The position numbers and the translations under genes were made by a program. A DNA stretch of 64,000 nt. Origin: an uncultured Bryobacterales bacterium. Its GTDB lineage: Bacteria; Acidobacteriota; Terriglobia; Bryobacterales; UBA6623. How positions within the stretch are numbered: the first letter of the stretch is position 1; each line of letters starts with the position of its first letter. Location of the stretch: assembly GCA_951813065.1 (NCBI GenBank), contig CATOTH010000001.1:620001-684000 (forward strand), given 5' to 3'. Positions 45,381-54,376 of the stretch are shown one piece after another. The notes beneath the pieces were generated by a model. It made no database searches. It worked only from the letters and a program-made list of their open reading frames with translations, and was not told the origin of the DNA.

Positions 45381-45588
45381 TCGGCATTACCGCGTCACTT
45401 GGGCCGATGCAGTTCGCGGCCATGAGGAAGCGCCACGACATGGCGGGGCGCCAGGGATCGTAAGCGAGCATGCAATTCAGTCGGCACTTGCTCGCCCGTA
45501 CCACGGCTATCACCGACATATCCACCAGAAGGCAGCGCGAGGGCGCAATTCGAACCGCCTTGATGGCAACCGCGGCGGCGGTGCCCCA

Positions 45589-47001
45589 TCATGATCGAGG
45601 CGAACTCCCAGAGCCTCCGAGGATCAGCTGGTCCAACTCTGGCCCGGGGATCGCCGCGTACTCCCGGACGCGCCCGAAGTAGAACAGCGCGCCGAGCACG
45701 ATCCAGCCCGCCAGGGCGATCCAGGAAGCGGGCGCCATGAAGCCGGGCATCCCGGGAACGCACAAGAGCGCGATGAACCCGGCGGACAGGGCCGCGCCGA
45801 GCAGCGCCACCATCCGCGGCCACCGGCTGCGGGCCACCGAGTAAGCCGCGAGGCAGGTGTACAGGTAGCCGCAGGCCGTGCCGACGGCCGCCATGTCCAC
45901 GACCCAAACGATCGCCTCCCGGCCAAACCAAGGGGCGAGCAGCGAGACCGCTCCCGTGAACAGGAGAGCGTTCCGCGGAGTGCCGCGGGCGGGGTCAACG
46001 GCCCCGAACCATGCCGGCAGCAGCCGGGCCCGCCCCATGCTGAACAGGAGGCGGCTGCTCGCCATGAAGAAGCCGTTGATCCCGGTGAAGATCGCCATGG
46101 CGACGGCGACGCTCAGGACGGTCACTCCTGCCGCTCCAAGACTCGCCCGTACCGTGACGCCGGTCGCCCAGGCGGGCTCGCCGGCCACCAGCTCGCGCCA
46201 AGGCAGGACCACCCCGGTGGAGAGCAGCACCACCACGTACATTCCGGCGCCGGCCAGGATCGCCGCGGCCATCAATCGGAACGCCCTGCCGGCCGGGAAC
46301 GCGAACTCCTCGGCCGCTTGCGGCAGGGTGTCGAAGCCGACGTAGAGCCAGGGCGAGATCGCGAGCATCGCCAGCACGCCGCTCCAGGCGGGTCGGCCGG
46401 GAGCGAACCAGGGCTCCCAGTTCGCCAGGCTGGCGCCGGGCCCGCCGAAGGCGCCGATGCCCACCGCCGCCACCGCCGCCACCATCAGGCCTGTCATGAC
46501 CACCTGCATCCTCCCGACCCCTCGCACACCCCGGGAGTGAAGGAACCCGACCAGCACCACCGCGGACGCCGCGAGGCCGACCTCCCCGGCAAACACCTCG
46601 AATCCGCCGACCCTGTAGAGGTAACCCCGGGCAAACAACTCCGGCGCGAGAAACTTGCCGAGGATAGCGAGCGCAGTCGCGTTGAGCGGCACGATGCTCA
46701 GGTAGCCGAGGGTGAGGAACCAGCCGCAGATCACCGCGTGGTGCCGACCGGCCACCCGATAGGCATAGGCGAACTCGGCCCCGGCCACCGGAAACGTGCG
46801 GACCATCAGTCCGTAACTCCGGGCGATCACGAGCATCGCCAGCCCGCCGAGCGTGATGCCCAGTGCCGCTCCGAGCGGTCCGGCGGTCTCGAGGAAGTCG
46901 CCCGCGAGGATGAAACAGCCGAAGCCGATGACGCAGCCGAGCGCCAGCGACGCGACCTGGAGCGGCGCGAGGACCGGCTTGAGTCGCGGACGCATGTTCA
47001 C
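45589..47001 (-). CDS. APC-family amino acid permease
   Basis: 470 residues with about 12 membrane helices. The opening helix VASLALGCVIGFGCFIL carries the glycine-rich bend of APC transporters, helix 3 region has PVAGAEFAYAYRVAG, and SPWLYVGFDTLPQAAEE matches the helix 6 unwound site. It should import amino acids or amines across the inner membrane; the substrate cannot be read from sequence. ATG at 47001 or at 46995. Complete, and more G+C-rich than its decayed neighbours. Confidence 0.9.
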   Translation of the reverse strand: MNMRPRLKPVLAPLQVASLALGCVIGFGCFILAGDFLETAGPLGAALGITLGGLAMLVIARSYGLMVRTFPVAGAEFAYAYRVAGRHHAVICGWFLTLGYLSIVPLNATALAILGKFLAPELFARGYLYRVGGFEVFAGEVGLAASAVVLVGFLHSRGVRGVGRMQVVMTGLMVAAVAAVGIGAFGGPGASLANWEPWFAPGRPAWSGVLAMLAISPWLYVGFDTLPQAAEEFAFPAGRAFRLMAAAILAGAGMYVVVLLSTGVVLPWRELVAGEPAWATGVTVRASLGAAGVTVLSVAVAMAIFTGINGFFMASSRLLFSMGRARLLPAWFGAVDPARGTPRNALLFTGAVSLLAPWFGREAIVWVVDMAAVGTACGYLYTCLAAYSVARSRWPRMVALLGAALSAGFIALLCVPGMPGFMAPASWIALAGWIVLGALFYFGRVREYAAIPGPELDQLILGGSGSSPRS

Positions 47002-47170
47002 GAATCTGTCACCCAGGTGTTACGTCAGGATATCGAGCCCGAGGCGTACGAGTACTTCCACCGCGCCCCCCATCCGCGACCCGTTGGGCGGTCCATCCGG
47101 GAGTCCCGCGCAGCCTGCGGAAATGGCCACGCGGCACTTGAACGGCCGACGGCGCGACCGTGCGAAAGAG

Positions 47171-47200
47171 TTGACAGGTATCGTGAGCATTGCATATACT
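47171..47200 (+). promoter_or_regulatory. Sigma70-like promoter upstream of the DUF3800 gene
   Basis: TTGACA at 47171-47176, 18 bases, TATACT at 47195-47200 (5 of 6). It faces right, toward the DUF3800 gene at 47321. The leader contains a hairpin TTGGGGC (47238-47244) / GCCCCAA (47250-47256) without a T-tract. Confidence 0.6.
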
Positions 47201-47320
47201 ACTAGTGCGTCTGAGATGGGTCGCCGAGCGTCTCACCTTGGGGCTTGAAGCCCCAAAAGCTCAGTCGCTTGCCTTCTCTCCCGTGCACATCCGAACGGAT
47301 TAGTTGCGCCAAGTAGATCC

Positions 47321-48208
47321 TTGCATCTCTGCTATATCGACGAATCCGGAACCCCCGACATCCCTGGAAACACTTCCCACTACGTCTTGGCGGGAGTCTC
47401 GCTGCCGATTTGGCAATGGCGCTCCGCGGATAGCCAGATCTCGAGCATTCTAGACCGCTACGATCTTTCTGGTGCAGAGTTGCACACGGCGTGGATCCTC
47501 CGCTCGTACGTAGAGCAGGCGCGCATTCCGCGATTCTCTCAACTGGCCAGCGGCCATCGCAGAGCAGAGGTCCAGCGTGAACGTAATCGGGAGCTCTTGA
47601 GGCTGCAGAAAACTCACAACAGGAGGGCATACAGGCAGCAAAAGAAGACCTTCTTGCACACGAATTCATACATCCACTTGACCCGGGATGAGCGGCGCCA
47701 GCTGATTCGAGACGTCGCGGACTGTGTTTCCCAATGGGGATTTGCTCGACTCTTCGCGGAGTGCGTCGACAAGCTGCACTTCGACCCAGCTCTGAGCACC
47801 CAAACCGTTGACGAGCAGGCGTTTGAGCAGGTGGTGTCGCGATTTGAGACGTACCTTGGAAACACCGAAGTCTCAACTCAAAGAAACTACGGGCTGCTAG
47901 TGCATGACAATAATCACTCCGTCGCGAAGAGGCATACCGCTCTAATGAGGCGCTTTCACCAACAGGGGACCCCGTGGACATCAATCGAGAGGATCATCGA
48001 AACGCCGCTTTTCGTGGACAGCAGCCTCACAAGATTGGTTCAAGTGGCCGATTTGTGTTCATACGCTCTTCGGAGATACTTGGAAAACAACGAAACAGAG
48101 CTCTTTCATAGGATCTTCGACAGAGCTGATCGCTCTGGGAGTGCTGTTGTCGGGGTGCGTCACTTTACCCACCAGCCGTGCGGCTGCGAGATTTGCATCA
48201 GGCACTGA
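47321..48208 (+). CDS. DUF3800-domain protein
   Basis: 295 residues. It begins HLCYIDESGTPD, the defining acidic strand of DUF3800, and near the end has QVADLCSYALRRYLEN, where the second conserved aspartate lies; the fold is RNase H-like. DUF3800 proteins are widespread next to restriction and abortive-infection genes, and their activity is not established. A CGCEIC pair near the C-terminus could bind metal. TTG at 47321 is the start with the conserved beginning. Confidence 0.82.
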   Translation: MHLCYIDESGTPDIPGNTSHYVLAGVSLPIWQWRSADSQISSILDRYDLSGAELHTAWILRSYVEQARIPRFSQLASGHRRAEVQRERNRELLRLQKTHNRRAYRQQKKTFLHTNSYIHLTRDERRQLIRDVADCVSQWGFARLFAECVDKLHFDPALSTQTVDEQAFEQVVSRFETYLGNTEVSTQRNYGLLVHDNNHSVAKRHTALMRRFHQQGTPWTSIERIIETPLFVDSSLTRLVQVADLCSYALRRYLENNETELFHRIFDRADRSGSAVVGVRHFTHQPCGCEICIRH

Positions 48209-48302
48209 TCTCAGCACAGCAACCGTGGGGCTATTTGCTTGGTATTGTCAAGTTCCTGCTTCTCGGTGACCTTGGATCTGTGAAGTGCTTGTATTGAGGT
48301 GA

Positions 48303-48406
48303 CACGGTTCCCGCCTGAGATCATTCGCCACGCCGTGTGGCTGCGCTATCGGTTCACCTTGAGCTTCCGCGATGTCGAAGACCTGCTCGCCGCGCGGCAT
48401 TGTCAG
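48303..48406 (+). pseudogene. IS6-family transposase N-terminal fragment
   Basis: About 32 codons reading FPPEIIRHAVWLRYRFTLSF then RDVEDLLAAR, the typical start of IS6/IS26-type transposases. It ends exactly where the 103-bp inverted repeat starts. About 400 bases on either side of it (48209-48608) hold no other gene. Confidence 0.75.
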
Positions 48407-48509
48407 GTTAACTGATTTCCGAAACAGTAAGCCACCATATCGAGTATTCATTCGCAGTTTCACTACCCATATCTTGGATCTCTCTCAGCGCGAAATACCT
48501 TAACTTGAC
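48407..48509. repeat. 103-bp inverted repeat, left copy
   Basis: Begins GTTAACTGATTTCCG and ends CTTAACTTGAC. Its reverse complement aligns without gaps to 50742-50844, with about 15 differences, nearly all transitions. It cuts an IS6 transposase remnant, so it looks like a small non-coding insertion (MITE-like). Confidence 0.8.
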
Positions 48510-48608
48510 CATGCCGTTCGTTGACCTGCCGCTGCAGGTCGGTGGCCAACCAAGGTCTTTAGATCCCGTGACTGAAAACCCAATACGAGCCTTGTCTACG
48601 GATTTGGT

Positions 48609-49865
48609 ATGGATGGTGGAGTGATCCGACGACTAGACGTCACCGTCGACCGATCGACCTGGCCGAAGCCACCAGGCGTGCCGGCCTTTCCAAGCACGTT
48701 CCGAGATGGAACAACCCAACAGGACATCAACATTCCGGAGCTGTTGCTGCTGATCGGGCATCTGACCACACCCTCTCATGCGTTCGGCACTTCGCTGAGC
48801 GAATTCTGGGCATGGGTTCGCTACTTGAATGCTGTTTCCGACGATGAGGATTTGAGGCTCACTCGGGAGTTCGCCCACCTCGACGCCCACCAGAAGACGA
48901 TTCTCAGTGACGATTTCGGGATGGGCATTCCCATCTACTGGTTGCTCAAGACCTTGTCCCTCGAACTGATCGTCGACGGCCGGTACTTCATCGACGGACT
49001 GTGTCCAGCCAGTGGAGCAGCCGTCGGGGATCGGCCGAAACAGGGGCCAAGGAAGGCGCCCGACTTTGTGGCGCTAGACAGCGCGGGCACATGGCACGTG
49101 ATCGAGTGCAAGGGCACGCAGTCAGGAGATGCCTACCGAAAGCGACAACTTGGCCGTCCAGGACCGCCGGCGACTGGTGCCGTTGCACAGAAGCGTACGA
49201 TCTCGTTTCAGCCGGGCCACACCGGTCAGCGCCTTCCGTGCGGCCTCGCGCTCGCCGTCGAAGGAGGCAACGGCGCGAGCAGCTTGCGGGTGATCGATCC
49301 GCCGCCGGAAGAAGGGTTCGTCGTCGAGGAGGAAGATCTCGGCGTTGCCGTTGACACGCTCAGAAGGGCGACTGCCAGCAGGGTGCTCCGACTCGCGGGG
49401 TTTGGCTCCGCTGCTTCCGCGGTGTCATGGCTCCCGAGCCCTCTTCCGATCCGCAACGGCCCTGTCAGCTACTGGAGACAGGGCAGCCAAAGGGATTTCA
49501 AGACGACGATCGAGAGAGCTCAAGAGCAGCTGCAGCGTCGGGACCGCTACAAGTCGTTTAAGGAAGTTGACGAGACGTACCTTGGGCAAGAGATCCGGTT
49601 CGACCTTGCCGTTCCGGCTGGCATTCGGGGGCCTGGGATCCGGTCCGTTCTTCTCAGATACGGCGTGACAGCCGAGTTCCTTGATGGGATCGCACGCGAC
49701 ATCGAGGCGTACGAGCACTACGCTGCAAACGACGAAGACCCCACGGGCTTCGAAATCGCGGAATGGCATGAGATGCTTGGACCACCAATACTTGAACCTG
49801 GCCGTGCTCAGGCGAGCATGCGGATTGGGCCGTCGTTCTTCGGCGAGATTCGGGTAGTGAACTAG
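48609..49865 (+). CDS. PD-(D/E)XK-like nuclease-domain protein, unrecognised family
   Basis: 418 residues. The central region has KAPDFVALDSAGTWHVIECKG, with aspartate and ECK residues placed as in restriction-endonuclease-like folds (about residues 147-167). A helical N-terminus of 130 residues and a strand-rich C-terminus of 200 residues are not recognised. The 3' 209 bases are duplicated at 44836-45044. It lies between the two 103-bp inverted repeats. DNA cleavage in a defence or mobile context is the likeliest role, but this is inference. Confidence 0.65.
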   Translation: MDGGVIRRLDVTVDRSTWPKPPGVPAFPSTFRDGTTQQDINIPELLLLIGHLTTPSHAFGTSLSEFWAWVRYLNAVSDDEDLRLTREFAHLDAHQKTILSDDFGMGIPIYWLLKTLSLELIVDGRYFIDGLCPASGAAVGDRPKQGPRKAPDFVALDSAGTWHVIECKGTQSGDAYRKRQLGRPGPPATGAVAQKRTISFQPGHTGQRLPCGLALAVEGGNGASSLRVIDPPPEEGFVVEEEDLGVAVDTLRRATASRVLRLAGFGSAASAVSWLPSPLPIRNGPVSYWRQGSQRDFKTTIERAQEQLQRRDRYKSFKEVDETYLGQEIRFDLAVPAGIRGPGIRSVLLRYGVTAEFLDGIARDIEAYEHYAANDEDPTGFEIAEWHEMLGPPILEPGRAQASMRIGPSFFGEIRVVN

Positions 49866-50267
49866 ATCCTCGCTCACACGTCCATCCGCAGGGGGGTGAG
49901 ACCGTTGAGCCGATGATCGCCGTACCGATAGCTGCGGGCGTCTCATTTCGGCTTGATGTGATTTGGGCCGAAACCTAGCTCGGGGGGCGATAGTAATCAC
50001 AAGATGTCAGGGAATCTGAATCCGCAGCCATCCGCAAGCACGCATTCCAACTAGGACGCAAAAGCAAGCCGCCGAGGTTCGGGAGCGCACGCCGATTCTC
50101 CGCCCGTTGCCGGGCGCGCGGTGACCCCGACCTCCGAGCGCATTATCAAGGAAACCTCGGTGAAGCGCCGGAAAGCCATGGAGGTACTGGCAAATCGGTA
50201 GGCGGCATTACCGCGTCACTTGGGCCGATGCAGTTCGCGGCCATGAGGATGCACTACGACATGGCGG
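49657..50267. repeat. Direct repeat, right copy (611 bp)
   Basis: Second copy of 44836-45446. It includes the 3' end of the intact nuclease-like gene and a broken version of the small open frame (ATG 50004, TAG at codon 17). The stretch 49866-50320 has no other gene. Confidence 0.9.
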
Positions 50268-50320
50268 ACTTCTAGGGTTCGTAAGCGGGTGCGCGCTGCT
50301 TGCTGCACAATGGGAACGTG

Positions 50321-50686
50321 ATGAAGGCCGTGAACGTGCGCGAGCTGAAGAATAACCCTTCGGCAGCACTAAGGGCAGCGCGCGAGAACCCCGTGATCGT
50401 GCTGAAGCGCCAACGGCCGGAAGCGGTACTCGTGCATTTGGAAGGGGATTCGATCCTCGGCGAGCCGGGCATCCGGCTGGCGCTCGCGACCGCCTTGTAT
50501 CGTGAGCAGAATATCTCCCTTGGCAGGGCGGCCCGGTTTTCCGGACTACCCCTCGCCGAGTTCATCCAGTACGTTTCACAGCTTGGAATTCCCGTGATCC
50601 AGGGGACGGCAGCCAGCGTACGGGAGGACACGGACGCGATTGAAGAATGGCAAAAGAGCTGGTCGTCCCCGGTGCAAGCACTCTGA
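50321..50686 (+). CDS. Phd/YefM-type antitoxin fused to UPF0175-like HTH
   Basis: 121 residues from ATG at 50321 (MKAVNVRELKNNPSAALRA), with a possible longer start at 50300. Residues 1-45 match the Phd/YefM fold that binds operator DNA. Residues 55-100 (ATALYREQNISLGRAARFSG then LPLAEFI) match UPF0175, another antitoxin family. It should neutralise a PIN-like toxin and repress its own operon. The partner toxin next to it is destroyed, so this antitoxin is orphaned. Confidence 0.75.
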   Translation: MKAVNVRELKNNPSAALRAARENPVIVLKRQRPEAVLVHLEGDSILGEPGIRLALATALYREQNISLGRAARFSGLPLAEFIQYVSQLGIPVIQGTAASVREDTDAIEEWQKSWSSPVQAL

Positions 50687-50741
50687 TCGGGCTCGCGGCA
50701 GCGGAGGCTTTCGAACTCCTCCGCGGACTCTTCGGTGCATT
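50647..50741 (+). pseudogene. PIN-like (DUF3368) toxin, N-terminal fragment
   Basis: About 31 codons, MAKELVVPGASTLIGLAAAE to LLRGLFGA, overlapping the antitoxin 3' end by 40 bases. The opening matches the DUF3368/PIN first strand, but the catalytic aspartate expected at VVxDAS is glycine here (GGT). The frame is cut at 50741 by the 103-bp inverted repeat. A dead toxin. Confidence 0.7.
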
Positions 50742-50844
50742 GTCAAGTCAAGGAATCTTGCGCCGGGAAAGACCCAAGGTATAGGTAGTGAGACTGCGAA
50801 TGGATACTTGATATGGCGGCTTACTGTCTCGGAAATCAGTTAAC
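50742..50844. repeat. 103-bp inverted repeat, right copy
   Basis: Reverse complement of 48407-48509 at about 85 percent identity. It interrupts the PIN-like toxin gene. Bases 50845-51090 hold nothing recognisable. Confidence 0.8.
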
Positions 50845-51090
50845 TTTACACTGCCCTGCTGGGTTATCAGGATCGCCTTTGCCGAGCTCTATCCGCCTTG
50901 GAGCGCACGGGGCGTTGGGGGGGCCGACCCGGCTCTAGCGAACGGGGCCGAGTCTTCGCACGCACAAGGTATCCGACCGGCCCGATGTCCCCGATGTCTG
51001 AGTCGAGTCGAGTCCAGTCCTCGACAGCACGCCAGGTACTGGCCTACTATTGGAAGCGAGACGCAAGCATTGGCTTGCCCTCCTTCCGAG

Positions 51091-51116
51091 GCCCGCGCTC
51101 CGGCGCGGGCTTTCGC
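51091..51116 (+). terminator. Terminator-like hairpin
   Basis: GCCCGCGC (51091-51098), loop TCCG, GCGCGGGC (51103-51110), then TTTCGC. The T-tract is short. It may end transcription from the toxin-antitoxin side, 17 bases before the next gene. Confidence 0.55.
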
Positions 51117-51132
51117 GCATTTGTAATGAGTC

Positions 51133-51684
51133 TTGACCTCACTGGCCTATTTAGATGAGTTCGGACCCATCGGTCCCTATGTCAGTCGGTCGGACCCGAA
51201 ACACAACGACAGCCCGGTGTTCGGACTCGCCGGTCTTGTACTGCCAGCGACCGAAGTGCGCGGGTTTGGAACCTGGTTCTTCAAACGAAAGGCTGAGCTT
51301 CTCGCATTCGAGATACAGCGGTCAGGAAAGCATCCCGCCGTTTGGGGGAAAAAGGGATCTAGCCTCTACACGGTGACGAACGCTGGTCGCTTCCGGGAAC
51401 TCCGGACGTTCACTAGCCGATTCTTCAATAAAATCAAGAGCATCGGCGGGTTTATCTTCTATGTGGGGATCAAGAAGACCCACCCACCTAGCCGGCACAA
51501 CCCGAATCGGCTCTACGCCATGCGCGATAACGGCCAGAACTCCTGCAGTTCCAATGCGAGCCCACCACTCTGTCAGCCTTATTCGCTGCACCTCGAAAGG
51601 TTTCCCATCCAAGCAAATCTGATCCTTGTTGTTGATGGTGAAACGCCCCAAATCCGGAAACGTCATGTTTCGATTGGATTCTAG
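51133..51684 (+). pseudogene. DUF3800-family gene, probably truncated
   Basis: 183 codons. The first 130 residues are convincing DUF3800: SLAYLDEFGPIGPYVSRSD, SPVFGLAGLVLPA, FKRKAELLAFEIQRSGKHP. After about residue 128 (NRLYAMRDNGQNS) the sequence loses family character, and the C-terminal conserved aspartate region is absent, which points to a frameshift or deletion. It is unlike the DUF3800 at 47321 in detail. Confidence 0.65.
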
Positions 51685-51760
51685 ACCCCTATGCATTGCA
51701 GCATTCTAGTTCTCGCGGATCGCGCACGTTCTCGAGATCGACCTCAAAGAGAATAGAACG

Positions 51761-52886
51761 ATGCGCCTGTTCGAGGACTTCGAGAGAACGTACAAAGGGC
51801 GAGCCGACCAAGGCGAAGCGTTCCATTCTTTCTTCAATCGCTCCGCTCAACCGGGAGCGGCAGAGGTGCGAGACCGATGCAACGATTGGTTCGAGAGCTA
51901 TTCAACGAATGCGACCGAAGACGATCTCAACGACTTTCGCTCGCGCTTCGTCAGCAGCAAGAGCGAACAGTATCATGCGGCTTGGTTCGAACTCTGCGTG
52001 CACGAGATCCTTGTCAGACTTGGCTTTTCGATCTGCATGCACCCGGAACTGCTTGGCACCAACAAACGACCAGACTTCGGCGTGACGTTGAACGACTCTC
52101 GCACCCTCGTCGAGGCGACTGTCGTTCGACCAAACAGCGGCCCGGACGTATTGTCGCCGCTTGAAAGGGATGCGGAATACAAGATGATGCGGCTCAAGCT
52201 CGGGAACTTTTGGGCGAGCATCACTAGATTCGAAGGATCGTTGGACCGACTCTTGACTTCGCATGGAAATCGACCGCGCATTCCGAACCTTCTTCGACAA
52301 ACACGATCCCGACAACGTGCAAAGGCTGCTCGATGCCTATGGCGACAGCGTTCGGCCAACTGAGATCATCCGCTTCTACGACTGGCAATTGACGGTCGAA
52401 CTCTTCCCTGCGGGGCTAGCTAGCAGGGCTCCAAGCGAAGGGCGAGTGCAGCCTTGGTCGCTAAGCGACTCAAGCGAACCCTCCGGGCGCCACCTGAAAG
52501 CGAAAATCAAGAAGAAGAGTAGAGGCTACGGTTCAGTTGCCGATCCCCTGATTCTCGCGGTCAACGTGCACGCTCGCGAACACTCTCCCATTGAACGAGC
52601 AAGGGAAGTCCTCTTCGGCAGCGAAGGAATCTGGCACCGCAGACACGCGCATCGCTCAGCTGTCGCCGGAGTGATAGTGTTCTGGTACGCCGATGCCGTT
52701 TCAGCGCCAAGTACCAGCGCCCGCTTGTTCCTCAACCCGGCTGTGGACTCAGATGCACTCCCACCCGCACTGCTGCGGCTTCCGAGAACTCAAGGGACGG
52801 AGGGTTCCGAACAGATCGAAGGCCAATCTGTCGCGACGATCTTGGGACTGGACCAAGCGGTCGGCAGGTCTCGACATCGCGTGTAA
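51761..52886 (+). pseudogene. PD-(D/E)XK-like gene split by a frameshift
   Basis: Two overlapping frames form one apparent protein. Frame 1 (from 51761, MRLFEDFERTYKGRADQGEA) carries KRPDFGVTLNDSRTLVEAT, a nuclease-like D...ExT/ExK strand pair, to about residue 166. Frame 2 (from 52263, MEIDRAFRTFFDKHDPDNVQ) continues with DPLILAVNVHAREH and EVLFGSEGIWHRRH to 52886. The switch is near 52262. In the overlap frame 2 looks native while frame 1 turns arginine-rich. Reinitiation at the ATG at 52263 cannot be excluded. Confidence 0.6.
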
Positions 52887-52985
52887 GCTGACAATTGAGC
52901 GCATGAAGGCGTAGTTGGCTCGGCTCCAGAGCTCTCGTTGTGGCTGTCGCGAACCGCTGACGAAACGGCAGCTGCAGGCGAAATC

Positions 52986-53786
52986 ATGGCATCACAACAG
53001 CTGTCCTCTCGACGTTGCCTGGCTCCGCTGCTGGCGGCTGGCCTTGCGGTCATCTGCCTCGCACTCACGGTTCGGTATTGGGATTGGCTCACCGAAGATG
53101 GCGAAGAAATCCGGAGCGTGGTGATCCGAAACAGCATCCTGGTTGCTGGAGCGCTCGTCACATTCGTCCTGGCGATCTGGCGCAGTCTCATCGCCGAACG
53201 GCAACTGGAGATCGCCCGAGAGCAGTCGGGGACAGCCCAACGGAGTCACCTCGAAGGACGATATCAGAACGCCGCCGAAATGCTCCATAGCAACGTGCTG
53301 TCTATTCGACTTGGAGCAATTCACGTCCTCGACCAGATGGCGCGCGACCATCCCGATGACTTCCACATTCAGGTGATGCGACTGTTCGCGGCCTTCGTTC
53401 GTCACCCGGTGGAATACGTCGCACCACTGGCGAGCGACGGCAGCGAGGGCGGAGTCAAGCCGCCGCCCTCGCCACGCGAAGACATCCAAGTCATCATGGT
53501 TTCCGTGGGAGGACGAACTGCCAAAGGACGAGAGCTTGAACGCCACGGCAATTATGTCTTGGATCTCCGAGGAGCTGACCTGCGTCGGGTCTGGTTTCCT
53601 CGCGACACGTGTCTAGAGGGGATAAGGCTTTCTGGGGCTAGGCTTTCTGGCGTCGATGGTCTTACCCAAGGACAGCTCGATGAAGCTCTAGCGGAACCGG
53701 GCGTCCCTCCAATTCTGGAAGGTGCCTGCGATTGCGAGACGAAGTCACCGTTAGAGTGGAGACGACAACCTATCCCCTGGGACTAG
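52986..53786 (+). CDS. Membrane protein with pentapeptide-like C-terminus
   Basis: 266 residues from ATG at 52986 (MASQQLSSRRC); the frame is open earlier, from 52938. Two N-terminal membrane helices (about residues 13-28 and 48-66), then a cytoplasmic helical domain (RSHLEGRYQNAAEML, SIRLGAIHVLDQMARDHP) and short pentapeptide-type repeats (LRGADLRRV, IRLSGARLSGVDGLT). Proteins of this layout are common and uncharacterised; the domain is usually read as a protein-interaction platform. Confidence 0.65.
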   Translation: MASQQLSSRRCLAPLLAAGLAVICLALTVRYWDWLTEDGEEIRSVVIRNSILVAGALVTFVLAIWRSLIAERQLEIAREQSGTAQRSHLEGRYQNAAEMLHSNVLSIRLGAIHVLDQMARDHPDDFHIQVMRLFAAFVRHPVEYVAPLASDGSEGGVKPPPSPREDIQVIMVSVGGRTAKGRELERHGNYVLDLRGADLRRVWFPRDTCLEGIRLSGARLSGVDGLTQGQLDEALAEPGVPPILEGACDCETKSPLEWRRQPIPWD

Positions 53787-54147
53787 CAACCGAGCGGGGA
53801 CCCCCACGCCACATCGCAACTTCCGAGAAGGCTGGCAGTTGCCTTGTCGGAGGTCCAAGCTGCTCCGTCGCCCATGGACACGGGCCGCAAGGGACGATTG
53901 CGTTTGGGGCGTAAATCGGATTATCACAGGCCAAGTGGTGGTTCGCAGCCGGAGAAGTACCTGGTCGAGCGACGCGCGCAGAAGCAAGACGGTGATTCAA
54001 GAGCCCTTCGAACGGTTCTTGTCGATCCAGGGACGGCACGGAAGCTAACTGCATGCTAGCGGAAGACTCTCCCGGGTAACACGCCAACGGCGTTCCAAAG
54101 TGAGCTCGCTCGCAACGTGTGGAGTCGATTCTCAGCCTAGCTCGACA
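53787..54147. other. Intergenic region, no gene supported
   Basis: About 360 bases before the ISAzo13-type element. Open frames are short and unconvincing. Confidence 0.4.
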
Positions 54148-54327
54148 CCTAAGGGGCGGCGAATTAATAACTTAGTTGGTCTGACAGCTAATTTGCCATG
54201 AAATGCCGGTCCGGCTAGGGGCAAGTGTAGCCCTTTCCGCCTATTGGCCGATCCCGGGAACCCCCGACCGGGGGTTGCGGGGGTACGATACGGTGTGATT
54301 GGTGCAATTGCGGCTCCCAGTGAGCAC

Positions 54328-54373
54328 CTAAATGGCATATTCGGTATCATAGAATATCGATTATGCCATTTAG
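54328..54373. promoter_or_regulatory. Inverted repeat upstream of the ISAzo13 transposase
   Basis: CTAAATGGCATA (54328-54339) and TATGCCATTTAG (54362-54373), a perfect 12-bp pair 22 bases apart, ending three bases before the transposase ATG. It may be an operator or may hide the ribosome site in mRNA from outside transcription, a common way to limit IS expression. Confidence 0.55.
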
Positions 54374-54376
54374 GGG

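Larger units (their letters stand above)
44836..45446. repeat. Direct repeat, left copy (611 bp)
   Basis: Matches 49657-50267 without a gap at a constant offset of 4821, with scattered substitutions. It contains a detached 3' end of the nuclease-like gene (44836-45044) and a 65-codon small open frame (45183-45380). Confidence 0.9.

Noticed and set aside
45395..45931. Minus open frame overlapping the 3' end of the permease
   Set aside because: Shadow of the permease in another frame, arginine- and glycine-rich.
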